From the NCBI GenBank assembly GCA_020054495.1, contig JAHWGK010000025.1, positions 1 to 39,887 on the forward strand: a DNA stretch of 39,887 bases, written 5' to 3'. Both the position numbers and the translations under genes were made by a program. A model generated the notes under the pieces. That model was not told the DNA's origin. It saw only the letters and a list, made by a program, of their open reading frames with translations, and made no database searches. Shown piece by piece: positions 1 through 5,690 of the stretch. How positions within the stretch are numbered: the first letter of the stretch is position 1; each line of letters starts with the position of its first letter. The DNA is from Thermoplasmata archaeon (lineage in GTDB: Archaea; Thermoplasmatota; E2; DHVEG-1).

Positions 1-2
1 GT

Positions 3-197
3 AAAAAAGAAATTGGTCATAGTGGGGGTTGGCCAGGGGTACATACGCAAATGACATATCGACCAGATGATAAAACAGCAATTCTTATTTTTACAAATTC
101 TTATGATTCAAGTCAATACTCAGGACCTTTGGAAGTGTTAGCATTCCCGTTAATAAAAAATGCATTATTTATGAAGGCAAATAGACTCATATCATAG
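3..197 (+). CDS. C-terminal end of a serine hydrolase (beta-lactamase/PBP-like), 5' truncated by window
   Basis: An open frame enters from the left edge and ends at TAG 195-197, giving the last 64 residues of a protein. It contains GHSGGWPGVHTQM followed by a strand reading AILIFTN. This matches the C-terminal KTG-like motif (here HSGG) and following beta strand of class C beta-lactamase-related serine hydrolases, which cleave amide or ester bonds with an active-site Ser in an SxxK motif. The SxxK part lies outside the window, so activity cannot be judged. Calling it a beta-lactamase-family hydrolase is inference from this short tail; substrate is unknown. A short AT-rich stretch follows, with an ATCATAGCCT repeat remnant just past the stop. 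Confidence 0.6.
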   Translation, partial: KKEIGHSGGWPGVHTQMTYRPDDKTAILIFTNSYDSSQYSGPLEVLAFPLIKNALFMKANRLIS

Positions 198-279
198 CCT
201 CGATGTGCTTTTTTATTGACATGTATTAGTATATTATCAAAACATGAGATTATAGAATGAAAGCAAAAATTATAAATAC

Positions 280-301
280 TATAATTATTATAATAATTAT
301 A
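280..301. promoter_or_regulatory. Perfect 22-bp AT palindrome, likely operator/promoter of the RelBE-type pair
   Basis: Half-site TATAATTATTA (280-290) is followed directly by its exact reverse complement (291-301). It lies 23 bp upstream of the antitoxin ATG at 325, so it overlaps the place where a TATA box and start site would sit. Antitoxins of RelB type commonly bind palindromes at their own promoter; autoregulation here is inferred from position and symmetry. Confidence 0.55.
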
Positions 302-324
302 ATAGTTATAGAATGTGATATGAT

Positions 325-510
325 ATGGCAAATACAACAATTTCAATTACACAACAAACAAAAAAGGCATTACTCAGTCTTGGGACAAAAGGCGAAACCT
401 ATGATAATATCGTAAAAAAACTCATCAAACGATGTGCATGGAAAAAAATGGATGAAAGATGGAACAAGATTCTTGCTGAAGACGAATTTATCCCATTAGA
501 AGAGCTGTGA
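325..510 (+). CDS. RelB/VapB-like antitoxin (61 aa)
   Basis: The 61-residue protein has an N-terminal ISITQQTKKALLSLG segment resembling ribbon-helix-helix DNA-binding antitoxins (residues about 4-35), with the typical GETYDNIVKKLIKR helix. The acidic tail, KILAEDEFIPLEEL (about 48-61), is the kind of segment that wraps around a RelE toxin. It sits 5 nt upstream of a RelE toxin gene, the usual antitoxin-first order. A perfect palindrome covers its promoter, consistent with self-repression. The family resembles the archaeal DUF7557 antitoxins. Start is the ATG at 325; no strong Shine-Dalgarno is visible, and a leaderless transcript from the palindrome region is plausible. Confidence 0.8.
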   Translation: MANTTISITQQTKKALLSLGTKGETYDNIVKKLIKRCAWKKMDERWNKILAEDEFIPLEEL

Positions 511-515
511 CATGA

Positions 516-788
516 ATGGTATACACAGTTCTTGTATCCAGAACATTTCAAAAATCATTTCACGAATTACCAAAGAATACACAAGATAGAATAAGAAAAC
601 ATTTACAGGAGCTTAAAGAAGATCCAGTAACATCTCGACCACATTGTGGCATTAAAGTATTGCAAGATACCGATCCAAAGAAATATCGACTCAGAATTGG
701 AGATTATCGTATTATTTATTCTATTGATAAGAAGAAAGTAAACGTCGTTGAACTCATTAAAAGAGAAGTTGGATACGGCAGATTATAA
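516..788 (+). CDS. RelE/ParE-family toxin (90 aa)
   Basis: A 90-residue basic protein with the RelE signature: early FQKSFHELPKNTQDRI helix region, then KKYRLRIGDYRIIYSI (56-70) and a C-terminal IKREVGYGRL. RelE toxins cut mRNA in the ribosomal A site. Arg58, Arg60 and Arg65 in the core strands and Arg83 and Tyr87 near the end are placed like catalytic residues of RelE, so it looks intact. Length is normal for the family. The ATG at 516 starts 5 nt after the antitoxin stop; a second ATG at 512 is in another frame. The pair forms a type II toxin-antitoxin operon. Confidence 0.9.
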   Translation: MVYTVLVSRTFQKSFHELPKNTQDRIRKHLQELKEDPVTSRPHCGIKVLQDTDPKKYRLRIGDYRIIYSIDKKKVNVVELIKREVGYGRL

Positions 789-828
789 CATTCTTTTCAA
801 TTATCAAAATACCTTACGATAGGATCAA

Positions 829-956
829 AATCTAATCAATAGTTTGTGATTAGATTACGATTTTTCTTCGAGAAAAACATCTCGAAACCCTAATCATAGC
901 CTCAGGACGACAAACATCAACTACGCCATCAAACTCTAATCATAACCTTGATTATA
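829..956. repeat. Cluster of CTAATCA-type hairpin repeats between the two toxin-antitoxin modules
   Basis: Four inverted repeats or relatives lie in this gene-free gap. 829-856 has a perfect 10-bp stem (AATCTAATCA / TGATTAGATT) with an 8-nt loop. 867-886 has stem TTCGAGA / TCTCGAA. 890-903 reads CTAATCATAGCCTC without a right arm. 935-956 has TCTAATCA, loop TAACCT, and TGATTATA with one mismatch. The same motifs recur at 2251, 2572, 2629 and 5599. The first hairpin follows the RelE stop by about 40 nt and may also act in transcript ending, but it has no U-run. Confidence 0.6.
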
Positions 957-974
957 TCAAGAATAAAGCCTTAA

Positions 975-1307
975 TTAAATTAGCTGAACAATATGCTGTT
1001 CGATGAGCTCTGTAATGAAATTAATATCTTGTTCAATTTCGTGAGGATCTAACACACCTTCACTGGGGTATCTGGGAAGATTATATTTTGATAAAATCAC
1101 GTTGATCCTACGACAGATTTTATCTCCCATATCCTCTCGAAAATATTTTCCGAATTGTCCACCAATATTGTGTGTTTTCCATGCTTCATCTGTTTTAGTT
1201 AGAAGAGCTGCTTTAAGAGAAAGTTCTAAAGCATGAATTGCACTAAACATCGCTGGCTCAAAAAGTTCATTTTTTAGATTGATTTTTGCTGATTCTAAAT
1301 AATTCAA
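975..1307 (-). CDS. HEPN-domain protein, partner of the HTH-nucleotidyltransferase (110 aa)
   Basis: An all-helical 110-residue protein with the HEPN layout: an N-terminal helix (YLESAKINLKNELF), helix AMFSAIHALELSLKAALL (19-36), THNIG (45-49), then LPRYPSEGV (77-85) and a final long helix. HEPN proteins are usually RNases or targets of partner nucleotidyltransferases. The common catalytic Rx4-6H motif is not obvious here; the only conserved-looking His are His25 and His46. It starts with TTG at 1307, 2 nt after the upstream gene's stop, with TAGGAT about 8 nt before it as a possible ribosome site. The pair is a HEPN/MNT toxin-antitoxin-like module; whether this member is toxic is uncertain. 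Confidence 0.75.
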   Translation of the reverse strand: MNYLESAKINLKNELFEPAMFSAIHALELSLKAALLTKTDEAWKTHNIGGQFGKYFREDMGDKICRRINVILSKYNLPRYPSEGVLDPHEIEQDINFITELIEQHIVQLI

Positions 1308-1309
1308 AC

Positions 1310-1990
1310 TTAAATCCTAATAATCTTGTATCTTTTTAGCTGATTTTTTATCCTGTCCCATTGCTTACCCTTATCGATAAGATTAATACCATTTTCTTTT
1401 ATTTGTTTTTGTAAGGTTTTATCCATTTCTTCAAATTCTTTAACCGTTTTAAAAAGTGGTTTTGCCTGGTGATTACATTTATTAGAAACAGTGGCAATTA
1501 AATTCAAGATATCATTTTTTTCTTTTTTAGACCAGTTATTTTTTAAAAAAAGTAGGTCAATATCACTTTTTCTTGTTCCAACTCCCTGTGCGACTGATCC
1601 GTAAAGAATAATCAGGTATTCATCCAAGGAGGATGTAATGATGTTACTAAGATACTCTTTAACTTCTAATCTAAACTCTTTTTGAGAGATAGCTCCAAGT
1701 AGTATAAAATCTTCATCTAGATGAGTATCAGCAATGAAATTTACTGTTCTCTTTGCGTTTGGATCAATTGAAAAAATTATATGAAAAGGTTGTAAACTAT
1801 ATCGAATAATCCTTCCAAAATGATTCTTTTCATAATTTCCTTTAATTATCCCGAATTCTTCTAGTTTTTTTAAATACATTGAAGTTGTTGGTTTACTTAT
1901 TCCTATCTCTGCAGCTATTTCGGATAATGTAATATCTTTTTGTAATAGAAGCTCAATTATTTGTTTTTCATATTTGTTAAACAATCTCAT
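1310..1990 (-). CDS. Winged-HTH / minimal nucleotidyltransferase fusion (226 aa)
   Basis: Residues about 5-65 form a winged helix-turn-helix (ITLSEIAAEIGISKPTTSMY then a FGIIKG wing). Residues about 125-190 hold a DNA polymerase beta-type nucleotidyltransferase: LYGSVAQGVG (129-138) and KSDIDLLFL (141-149). The GS and DxD catalytic features are present (Gly131, Ser132, Asp143, Asp145). MNT antitoxins modify (for example AMPylate) a partner HEPN toxin, and the partner is encoded directly downstream. The HTH suggests the same protein represses the operon; a perfect palindrome lies 12 bp upstream of its ATG. Residues 66-120 are a linker of unknown role. The start at 1990 keeps the HTH intact. 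Confidence 0.8.
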   Translation of the reverse strand: MRLFNKYEKQIIELLLQKDITLSEIAAEIGISKPTTSMYLKKLEEFGIIKGNYEKNHFGRIIRYSLQPFHIIFSIDPNAKRTVNFIADTHLDEDFILLGAISQKEFRLEVKEYLSNIITSSLDEYLIILYGSVAQGVGTRKSDIDLLFLKNNWSKKEKNDILNLIATVSNKCNHQAKPLFKTVKEFEEMDKTLQKQIKENGINLIDKGKQWDRIKNQLKRYKIIRI

Positions 1991-2001
1991 AGCATTTTAT
2001 G

Positions 2002-2023
2002 TTATTAGCTAATTAGCTAATAA
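2002..2023. promoter_or_regulatory. Perfect 22-bp palindrome, likely operator for the HTH-MNT/HEPN operon
   Basis: Half-site TTATTAGCTAA (2002-2012) is followed immediately by its exact reverse complement (2013-2023). It lies 12-33 bp upstream of the ATG at 1990 on the minus strand, within the expected promoter-proximal zone. The first gene product carries a winged helix-turn-helix, so binding by that protein is the simplest explanation. Function is inferred. Confidence 0.6.
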
Positions 2024-2094
2024 GCTTTTTGGTTCATTATGTCAAAATGTAAAGATACCATATATAGCTCTAAACTCTAATCAGAAGCCTTAGT

Positions 2095-2129
2095 ATTACG
2101 TAAAAATACGTTATGTATATTTACGTAAT
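2095..2129. repeat. Inverted repeat ATTACGTAAA / TTTACGTAAT in a gene-free stretch
   Basis: A perfect 10-bp inverted repeat (2095-2104 and 2120-2129) has a 15-nt spacer that contains another TACGT. It sits between the HTH-MNT gene and a small zinc-ribbon gene in a roughly 380-bp gap (1991-2369). It could be a protein-binding site or hairpin. No poly-T follows. Confidence 0.45.
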
Positions 2130-2143
2130 TGATTATAGAATCC

Positions 2144-2209
2144 TACTAAAATTAAAGTCTAGTTTAATAATAGTCATACTAAAATTAAAGTGTAGTTTAA
2201 TAAAAGTAG
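2144..2209. repeat. Tandem direct repeat, two copies of a 33-bp unit
   Basis: The unit TACTAAAATTAAAGT is followed by C or G, then TAGTTTAATAA and a variable end. It occurs at 2144-2176 and 2177-2209 with exact 33-bp spacing and few differences. Each unit contains a short inverted repeat TTAAA...TTTAA. Iterated 33-bp units could bind a protein on the same helix face. The remaining gap sequence to 2369 has the hairpin at 2251 and little else. Confidence 0.55.
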
Positions 2210-2250
2210 ACTTAGATGCAGAATTTATACAAAAATAATTTGTATCAAAC

Positions 2251-2272
2251 TCTAATCATAACCTTGATTAGA
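2251..2272. repeat. CTAATCA hairpin repeat
   Basis: TCTAATCA (2251-2258), loop TAACCT, TGATTAGA (2265-2272): a perfect 8-bp stem. It is the cleanest member of the dispersed family and is also close in sequence to 2572-2593 and 935-956. It lies about 100 bp upstream of the small zinc-ribbon gene. Confidence 0.6.
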
Positions 2273-2369
2273 ACCTAATCTCAATAATCACTGATCACCT
2301 AAAAAAGAGAAATTTAAATATCATTTTTATTTGTATAACAACTAGTTTACTATGAATTGGAGATTCTAA

Positions 2370-2522
2370 ATGAAAATTAGATGTAGGAAATGCAGAGATA
2401 TTATTCAAGGAGACAAAAAAGGAACTTTCATTAGATGTACCTGTAAAAAAATTGCCATTGATGAAACAAAATACTATACTAGAATAATTGGTAACGATGA
2501 AGACTGGGAGGAGGTTAAATAA
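2370..2522 (+). CDS. Small zinc-ribbon-like protein (50 aa, DUF7695-like)
   Basis: ATG at 2370 to TAA at 2520-2522 encodes 50 residues beginning MKIRCRKCRDII. It has a CxxC (Cys5, Cys8) and a CxC (Cys23, Cys25), likely one zinc site, and an acidic end (GNDEDWEEVK). The length, the opening MKIRCxxC and the late YYTR...GNDED pattern resemble a family of tiny zinc-ribbon proteins (DUF7695) often seen in mobile or phage-linked neighbourhoods. Function is unknown. It stands alone on the plus strand, bracketed by hairpin repeats and followed by its own terminator-like hairpin, which supports it being an independent gene. Confidence 0.7.
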   Translation: MKIRCRKCRDIIQGDKKGTFIRCTCKKIAIDETKYYTRIIGNDEDWEEVK

Positions 2523-2526
2523 TACA

Positions 2527-2560
2527 TATCGGCATCGGCTAATTTTTGGGTTTGCCGATA
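2527..2560 (+). terminator. Hairpin just downstream of the small zinc-ribbon gene
   Basis: TATCGGCA (2527-2534) pairs exactly with TGCCGATA (2553-2560) around an 18-nt loop that holds a T-run. It begins 5 nt after the stop at 2522. Its GC-bearing stem stands out in AT-rich DNA. A transcript-ending or RNA-stabilising role is likely but not certain, as no U-run follows the stem. Confidence 0.5.
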
Positions 2561-2571
2561 CATATTCAAAC

Positions 2572-2593
2572 TCTAATCAAAACCTTGATTAGA
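2572..2593. repeat. CTAATCA hairpin repeat
   Basis: TCTAATCA (2572-2579), loop AAACCT, TGATTAGA (2586-2593), a perfect 8-bp stem. It is nearly identical to 2251-2272, so the two copies bracket the small zinc-ribbon gene as direct repeats of a palindromic unit. Confidence 0.6.
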
Positions 2594-2628
2594 CTTTGCC
2601 CTCACTCCTGTAAAAATTACAATGAGAC

Positions 2629-2652
2629 TCTAATCATAGCCTCATGATTAGA
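2629..2652. repeat. CTAATCA hairpin repeat, 9-bp stem
   Basis: TCTAATCAT (2629-2637), loop AGCCTC, ATGATTAGA (2644-2652). It is followed after 5 nt by the 25-bp ACTTGCTAGG repeat at 2658. The same two-part arrangement occurs at 5599-5649. Confidence 0.6.
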
Positions 2653-2657
2653 CCTAA

Positions 2658-2687
2658 AACTTGCTAGGTACTGCTTCCAATATTTTA
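2658..2687 (+). repeat. ACTTGCTAGG dispersed repeat, copy 1
   Basis: Reads AACTTGCTAGGTACTGCTTC then CAATATTTTA. It is the first of four copies that lie before or after each of three consecutive single genes (methyltransferase, zinc protein, CapA-like). The end of this copy (TATTTTAAAA) lies about 28 nt upstream of the methyltransferase ATG and could serve as its TATA box. Confidence 0.6.
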
Positions 2688-2715
2688 AAATAGCAAATTA
2701 TGAATAACCAAAGAT

Positions 2716-3462
2716 ATGGAGTTAGACTGGGAACTATTATTAGATATTCATAAAGACATGCCTAGACAAGGATCCGGACGAGATGAATACACACAGAAAG
2801 CTTTTGAATTAATTCCAAAAATTAATCAGCCAAAGATTCTAGATATCGGCTGCGGACCAGGTATGCAGACAATTAAACTTGCCAAACTTTCTGATGGAGA
2901 AGTTATTGGTATCGATATATTTCAGCAATATCTTGACCAACTACAAGAGCTAATAGAAAAAGAAAACCTCCAAGATAGGGTTAAAGCTGTAAACCAATCA
3001 ATGTCTGAAATTAAATATCCAGAAGAATATTTTGATATAATATGGGCTGAAGGCTCAATTTTTATAATAGGCTTTGAAAAAGGATTATTGGAATGGAAGA
3101 AGTACATTAAACCAGGGGGATTTCTTGCAGCTCATGAAATGGCCTGGATAAAAAATAATCCACCAAAAGAAATAAGCGATTACTGGGAAGCAGTTTATCC
3201 GGATATTACAACAATAGAAGACAATCTACGGATCATCAACAAATGTGGATATAAAATTCTTGGTTACTTCCCATTACCTGAAGATGCATGGTGGGAGTTT
3301 TATTACAGCCCACTTGAGAAACGTCTGGAAAAACTTAAGATTAAATATAAGGATGATCCCAAAGCACTTGATATGATTAATGAAGATTACAAAGAAATAA
3401 ATCTTTTTAAAAAATATAACGCCTGGTATGGTTCAGTATTTTTTGTAATGCAAAAACAATGA
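2716..3462 (+). CDS. Class I SAM-dependent methyltransferase (248 aa)
   Basis: The SAM-binding motif I is clear: ILDIGCGPGMQT (41-52), followed by an acidic strand end at VIGIDIFQQ (63-71) and the motif IV-like region FDIIWAEGSIFIIG. KPGGFLAAHE is the post-motif strand. The fold is a Rossmann-type methyltransferase of ordinary length. The substrate cannot be read from the sequence; C-terminal WEFYYSPLEKRLEKLK suggests a helical substrate cap. The ATG at 2716 lies about 28 nt below a TATTTTAAAA box, so it may be leaderless. It stands alone, with a repeat copy on each side, and has no co-transcribed partner that would reveal its target. Confidence 0.85.
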   Translation: MELDWELLLDIHKDMPRQGSGRDEYTQKAFELIPKINQPKILDIGCGPGMQTIKLAKLSDGEVIGIDIFQQYLDQLQELIEKENLQDRVKAVNQSMSEIKYPEEYFDIIWAEGSIFIIGFEKGLLEWKKYIKPGGFLAAHEMAWIKNNPPKEISDYWEAVYPDITTIEDNLRIINKCGYKILGYFPLPEDAWWEFYYSPLEKRLEKLKIKYKDDPKALDMINEDYKEINLFKKYNAWYGSVFFVMQKQ

Positions 3463-3494
3463 ACTTATGCAATGCAAGGTATTGCTTCCAAAAA
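3462..3494 (+). repeat. ACTTGCTAGG dispersed repeat, copy 2 (divergent)
   Basis: Begins on the last base of the methyltransferase stop codon. It keeps the right half exactly (GGTATTGCTTCCA, 3478-3490), while the left half is altered and has gained ATGCAATGC. It lies between the methyltransferase and the zinc-protein gene. Confidence 0.5.
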
Positions 3495-3526
3495 TAATTA
3501 AATCATAGAAATTATACTCTGGTTGT

Positions 3527-3994
3527 ATGTCTAGTGATAAAATTGAATCCGAGAGAAAATATGAATGCCATAAATGCTGGGTAGAAATGAAGAAAGAAGA
3601 AATAAAAACCTTTGGACCAAATATAATTATTGATGTATGCCCTAAATGCAAAGGTATATGGCTTGATAAAGGAGAACTTGATAAACTTCTTAAAGACAGG
3701 AAATTAACTAATTATTTAACTAAACATATTGGAACTAAAAGTAGAAGCCCAATGATTTGTCCACGCTGTGGCAATACAATGGATATCGAAAAGGCAGAAG
3801 ACATCGAAGTTGACGTATGCTTAACATGTAATGGTGTATGGTTAGATGAAGGTGAACTTGAGAAATTAAAGGAAACCTCAGAAGAAGGATTCGAACCTGA
3901 TGAATTAGCAAAATTCGAAGAAAAAGAAGAAGAAAAACTCTATAAAAAAAGAAATTCTTCATTAAATAAATTCTTTAGAAAATTCACTAAATAA
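3527..3994 (+). CDS. Double TFIIB-type zinc-ribbon protein (155 aa)
   Basis: Two copies of a zinc-ribbon are visible: Cys14-x2-Cys17 with Cys38-x2-Cys41, and Cys78-x2-Cys81 with Cys98-x2-Cys101. Each second half reads like C(P/L)xCxGxWLDxGEL, the hallmark of the zf-TFIIB domain family found in bacteria and archaea. The tail (about 120-155) is highly charged (EEKEEEKLYKKR) and ends in a basic FFRKFTK. These proteins are thought to bind nucleic acid or act as metal-dependent adaptors; the specific role is unknown. The ATG at 3527 is the first Met in frame. A stable hairpin with a T-run follows, so it is probably a single-gene unit. Confidence 0.85.
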   Translation: MSSDKIESERKYECHKCWVEMKKEEIKTFGPNIIIDVCPKCKGIWLDKGELDKLLKDRKLTNYLTKHIGTKSRSPMICPRCGNTMDIEKAEDIEVDVCLTCNGVWLDEGELEKLKETSEEGFEPDELAKFEEKEEEKLYKKRNSSLNKFFRKFTK

Positions 3995-4002
3995 TTTTTT
4001 TT

Positions 4003-4039
4003 AAACCTGCAAGGTAAAGTAAGTTAATCCTGCAGGTTT
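4003..4039 (+). terminator. Terminator-like hairpin after the zinc-ribbon gene
   Basis: AAACCTGCA (4003-4011) pairs with TGCAGGTTT (4031-4039) over a 19-nt loop, followed by TTGTTATC. It starts 9 nt after the zinc-protein stop, beyond an oligo-T run (3994-4002). Both the stem and the T-rich flanks suit transcription termination. Confidence 0.6.
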
Positions 4040-4058
4040 TTGTTATCTGTTAAAAATT

Positions 4059-4083
4059 ACTTGCTAGGTATTGCTCCAATATC
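4059..4083 (+). repeat. ACTTGCTAGG dispersed repeat, copy 3
   Basis: ACTTGCTAGGTATTGCT (4059-4075) continues CCAATATC, one base shorter than copy 1 in the CTTCC part. It lies between the zinc-protein terminator and the CapA-like gene. Confidence 0.6.
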
Positions 4084-4153
4084 TTGCAGGCTTTGAACTC
4101 TAAAGATAAAAATGAGAAACATTTTTATATGATTATAAATATAAATTAATGTA

Positions 4154-5602
4154 TTGATAAAAAAGACTCTAATAACAATAATTTTAATCATTGGACTTTC
4201 AACAAGTGTATTAGCTTCAGCTGAAAACGTATTTTGTCCTATAGACTCATCATATTCAGCAAATATTTCTTTCTCTGAAAAACATAATAACATAAAAATC
4301 GCAGTAACTGGAGATATTCTTACCACAAAAAATGTATTAATAACCGCAGATAAACAAATGAATGGATCTATCGAAGACCCATATGTAAAAGTTGCCAGTG
4401 GCTTTGAAAAACTTTTTAGTGAAAATATAATAGAAAATATTTCATCAGCAGATATAACCTTTGGAAATTTAGAGGAACCTATCGCTGAAGGACTTACAGA
4501 AAAGTGGTATTGGCAAGACGGAAGACCTATATGTGAAAAAATATTTGTTGAAGAAGGTGTGCTACATGATGGCGAAGCTTACAAATATAATCCTAGGATG
4601 GTAATTAACGCTCATCCAGCTTTTGCCTTAGCTTTAAAAAATGTTGGATACGATATAGTAAGCACTGCAAATAACCATTATGCTAATAGAGCATCTAACG
4701 GAATAGATTCGACTATTGATGCATTAAAAAAAGCGGATCTTAGCTATGTTGGAACATTAAAATATGATGAAATTTTAGATGAAAATTCCGATGGTTACCC
4801 CGAAAACACTCCATATGTAATAAAAATTGTAAAAGATGTAAAAATTGCTTTTTTAGCATTTGCACATCAGACCAATCATATAGTAGGGGGTTTTCAGGTA
4901 TTCCCTGTTTTTCTTGGAAGACTTCCACCTGCTGATAAATTTTGTAGCCGTCAGGTTTATTCTATTTTATCAAACAATGCACCTATAGAGTTCAATATAC
5001 AAAACTTTTGTAATGGAATAAGTGAGGCGAAAAGCAAATCTGACATAGTCTGCGTTTCCGTACATTGGGGAATTTGTAATAAACATGAACCATCTATCCT
5101 TCAGAAGAAAATTGCGAAAAGATTTTTGGAAGCAGGTGCAGATGTCATAATTGGACACGGACCACATGTAATTCAGCCGATAGAAAAATTTGAAACAAAA
5201 GACGGAAGACAAACATACGTCATATATAGCCTTGGAAATTTCCTAATCGACGGTGGATATGAAAGATCACTGACATATGACTCAAAAGTTGGGTTAATTG
5301 GCTTTATAAATATAATAAACAACACAGGGCAAATATATGTAAAAAATATAACATATATTCCTACATTTTCGTCCAAAACAAAAGACTGCCAAACTAAAGT
5401 TGTAATTGCTAAAAATAAAGAAGCAGAAAAAATTGTTCAAACTGTTATGAATGGAAGTAGATTTAATCGGTTTGTTTTAACTCAAAAATATCTAACGATT
5501 AATCCTGGTTTAAGAATTTTTATTCGTGATGATATGCTGCCAGATCATTGGATTTTGATTAAATGGAAGCTTGGTTTTATTTTTGAAACGAAAAAAAACT
5601 AA
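4154..5602 (+). CDS. CapA-family secreted metallophosphoesterase-like protein (482 aa)
   Basis: An N-terminal signal peptide (KKTLITIILIIGLSTSVLAS) precedes a CapA/PgsA-type domain. Visible motifs are IAVTGDIL (Asp of the metal site), NLEEP, TANNHYANRASNGI (metal-binding Asn-His), VSVHWG, then ADVIIGHGPHVIQPIE with paired His and YSLGNFLIDGG. These place it in the poly-gamma-glutamate synthesis accessory family, calcineurin-like phosphoesterases that act outside the membrane. No other capsule genes (CapB, CapC) are near, so polymer synthesis is not supported; a surface phosphoesterase is a safer reading. The start is taken as TTG at 4154, about 25-30 nt after a TTTTTATATGA box, so a leaderless transcript is likely. 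Its stop overlaps a hairpin repeat. Confidence 0.82.
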   Translation: MIKKTLITIILIIGLSTSVLASAENVFCPIDSSYSANISFSEKHNNIKIAVTGDILTTKNVLITADKQMNGSIEDPYVKVASGFEKLFSENIIENISSADITFGNLEEPIAEGLTEKWYWQDGRPICEKIFVEEGVLHDGEAYKYNPRMVINAHPAFALALKNVGYDIVSTANNHYANRASNGIDSTIDALKKADLSYVGTLKYDEILDENSDGYPENTPYVIKIVKDVKIAFLAFAHQTNHIVGGFQVFPVFLGRLPPADKFCSRQVYSILSNNAPIEFNIQNFCNGISEAKSKSDIVCVSVHWGICNKHEPSILQKKIAKRFLEAGADVIIGHGPHVIQPIEKFETKDGRQTYVIYSLGNFLIDGGYERSLTYDSKVGLIGFINIINNTGQIYVKNITYIPTFSSKTKDCQTKVVIAKNKEAEKIVQTVMNGSRFNRFVLTQKYLTINPGLRIFIRDDMLPDHWILIKWKLGFIFETKKN

Positions 5603-5620
5603 TCACAATCCTATGATTAG
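5599..5620. repeat. CTAATCA hairpin overlapping the CapA-like stop codon
   Basis: CTAATCA (5599-5605) and TGATTAG (5614-5620) form a 7-bp stem with loop CAATCCTA. The left arm includes the TAA stop of the preceding gene (5600-5602). Repeat copy 4 follows immediately. Confidence 0.6.
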
Positions 5621-5621
5621 A

Positions 5622-5649
5622 AACTTACTAGGTATTGCTTCCAGTATAC
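5622..5649 (+). repeat. ACTTGCTAGG dispersed repeat, copy 4
   Basis: Reads AACTTACTAGGTATTGCTTC then CAGTATA, with one change in the left half. With the preceding hairpin it reproduces the two-part unit at 2629-2687, so the pair brackets the methyltransferase, zinc-protein and CapA-like genes. Confidence 0.6.
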
Positions 5650-5690
5650 TAGATTTTAAAAACAAAAATCATATTTAACTCCTAACTTTT

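Noticed and set aside
829-956. CRISPR-like array from repeated CTAATCA motifs
   Set aside because: Spacing is irregular, spacers are not of uniform length, and repeats are short hairpins of changing arm length; no cas genes are present.
4085-4105. tRNA T-loop-like sequence GGCTTTGAACTCT near the CapA-like gene
   Set aside because: Only a short similarity without a pairing stem or acceptor strand.
4154-5602. Poly-gamma-glutamate capsule operon
   Set aside because: Only the CapA-like phosphoesterase is present; no CapB/CapC ligase or transporter genes lie beside it.
2658-5649. Classical integron with attC sites
   Set aside because: The 25-bp repeat lacks the paired core sites and long imperfect hairpin of attC, and no tyrosine recombinase gene is seen. 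Only the cassette-like layout is kept as a finding.
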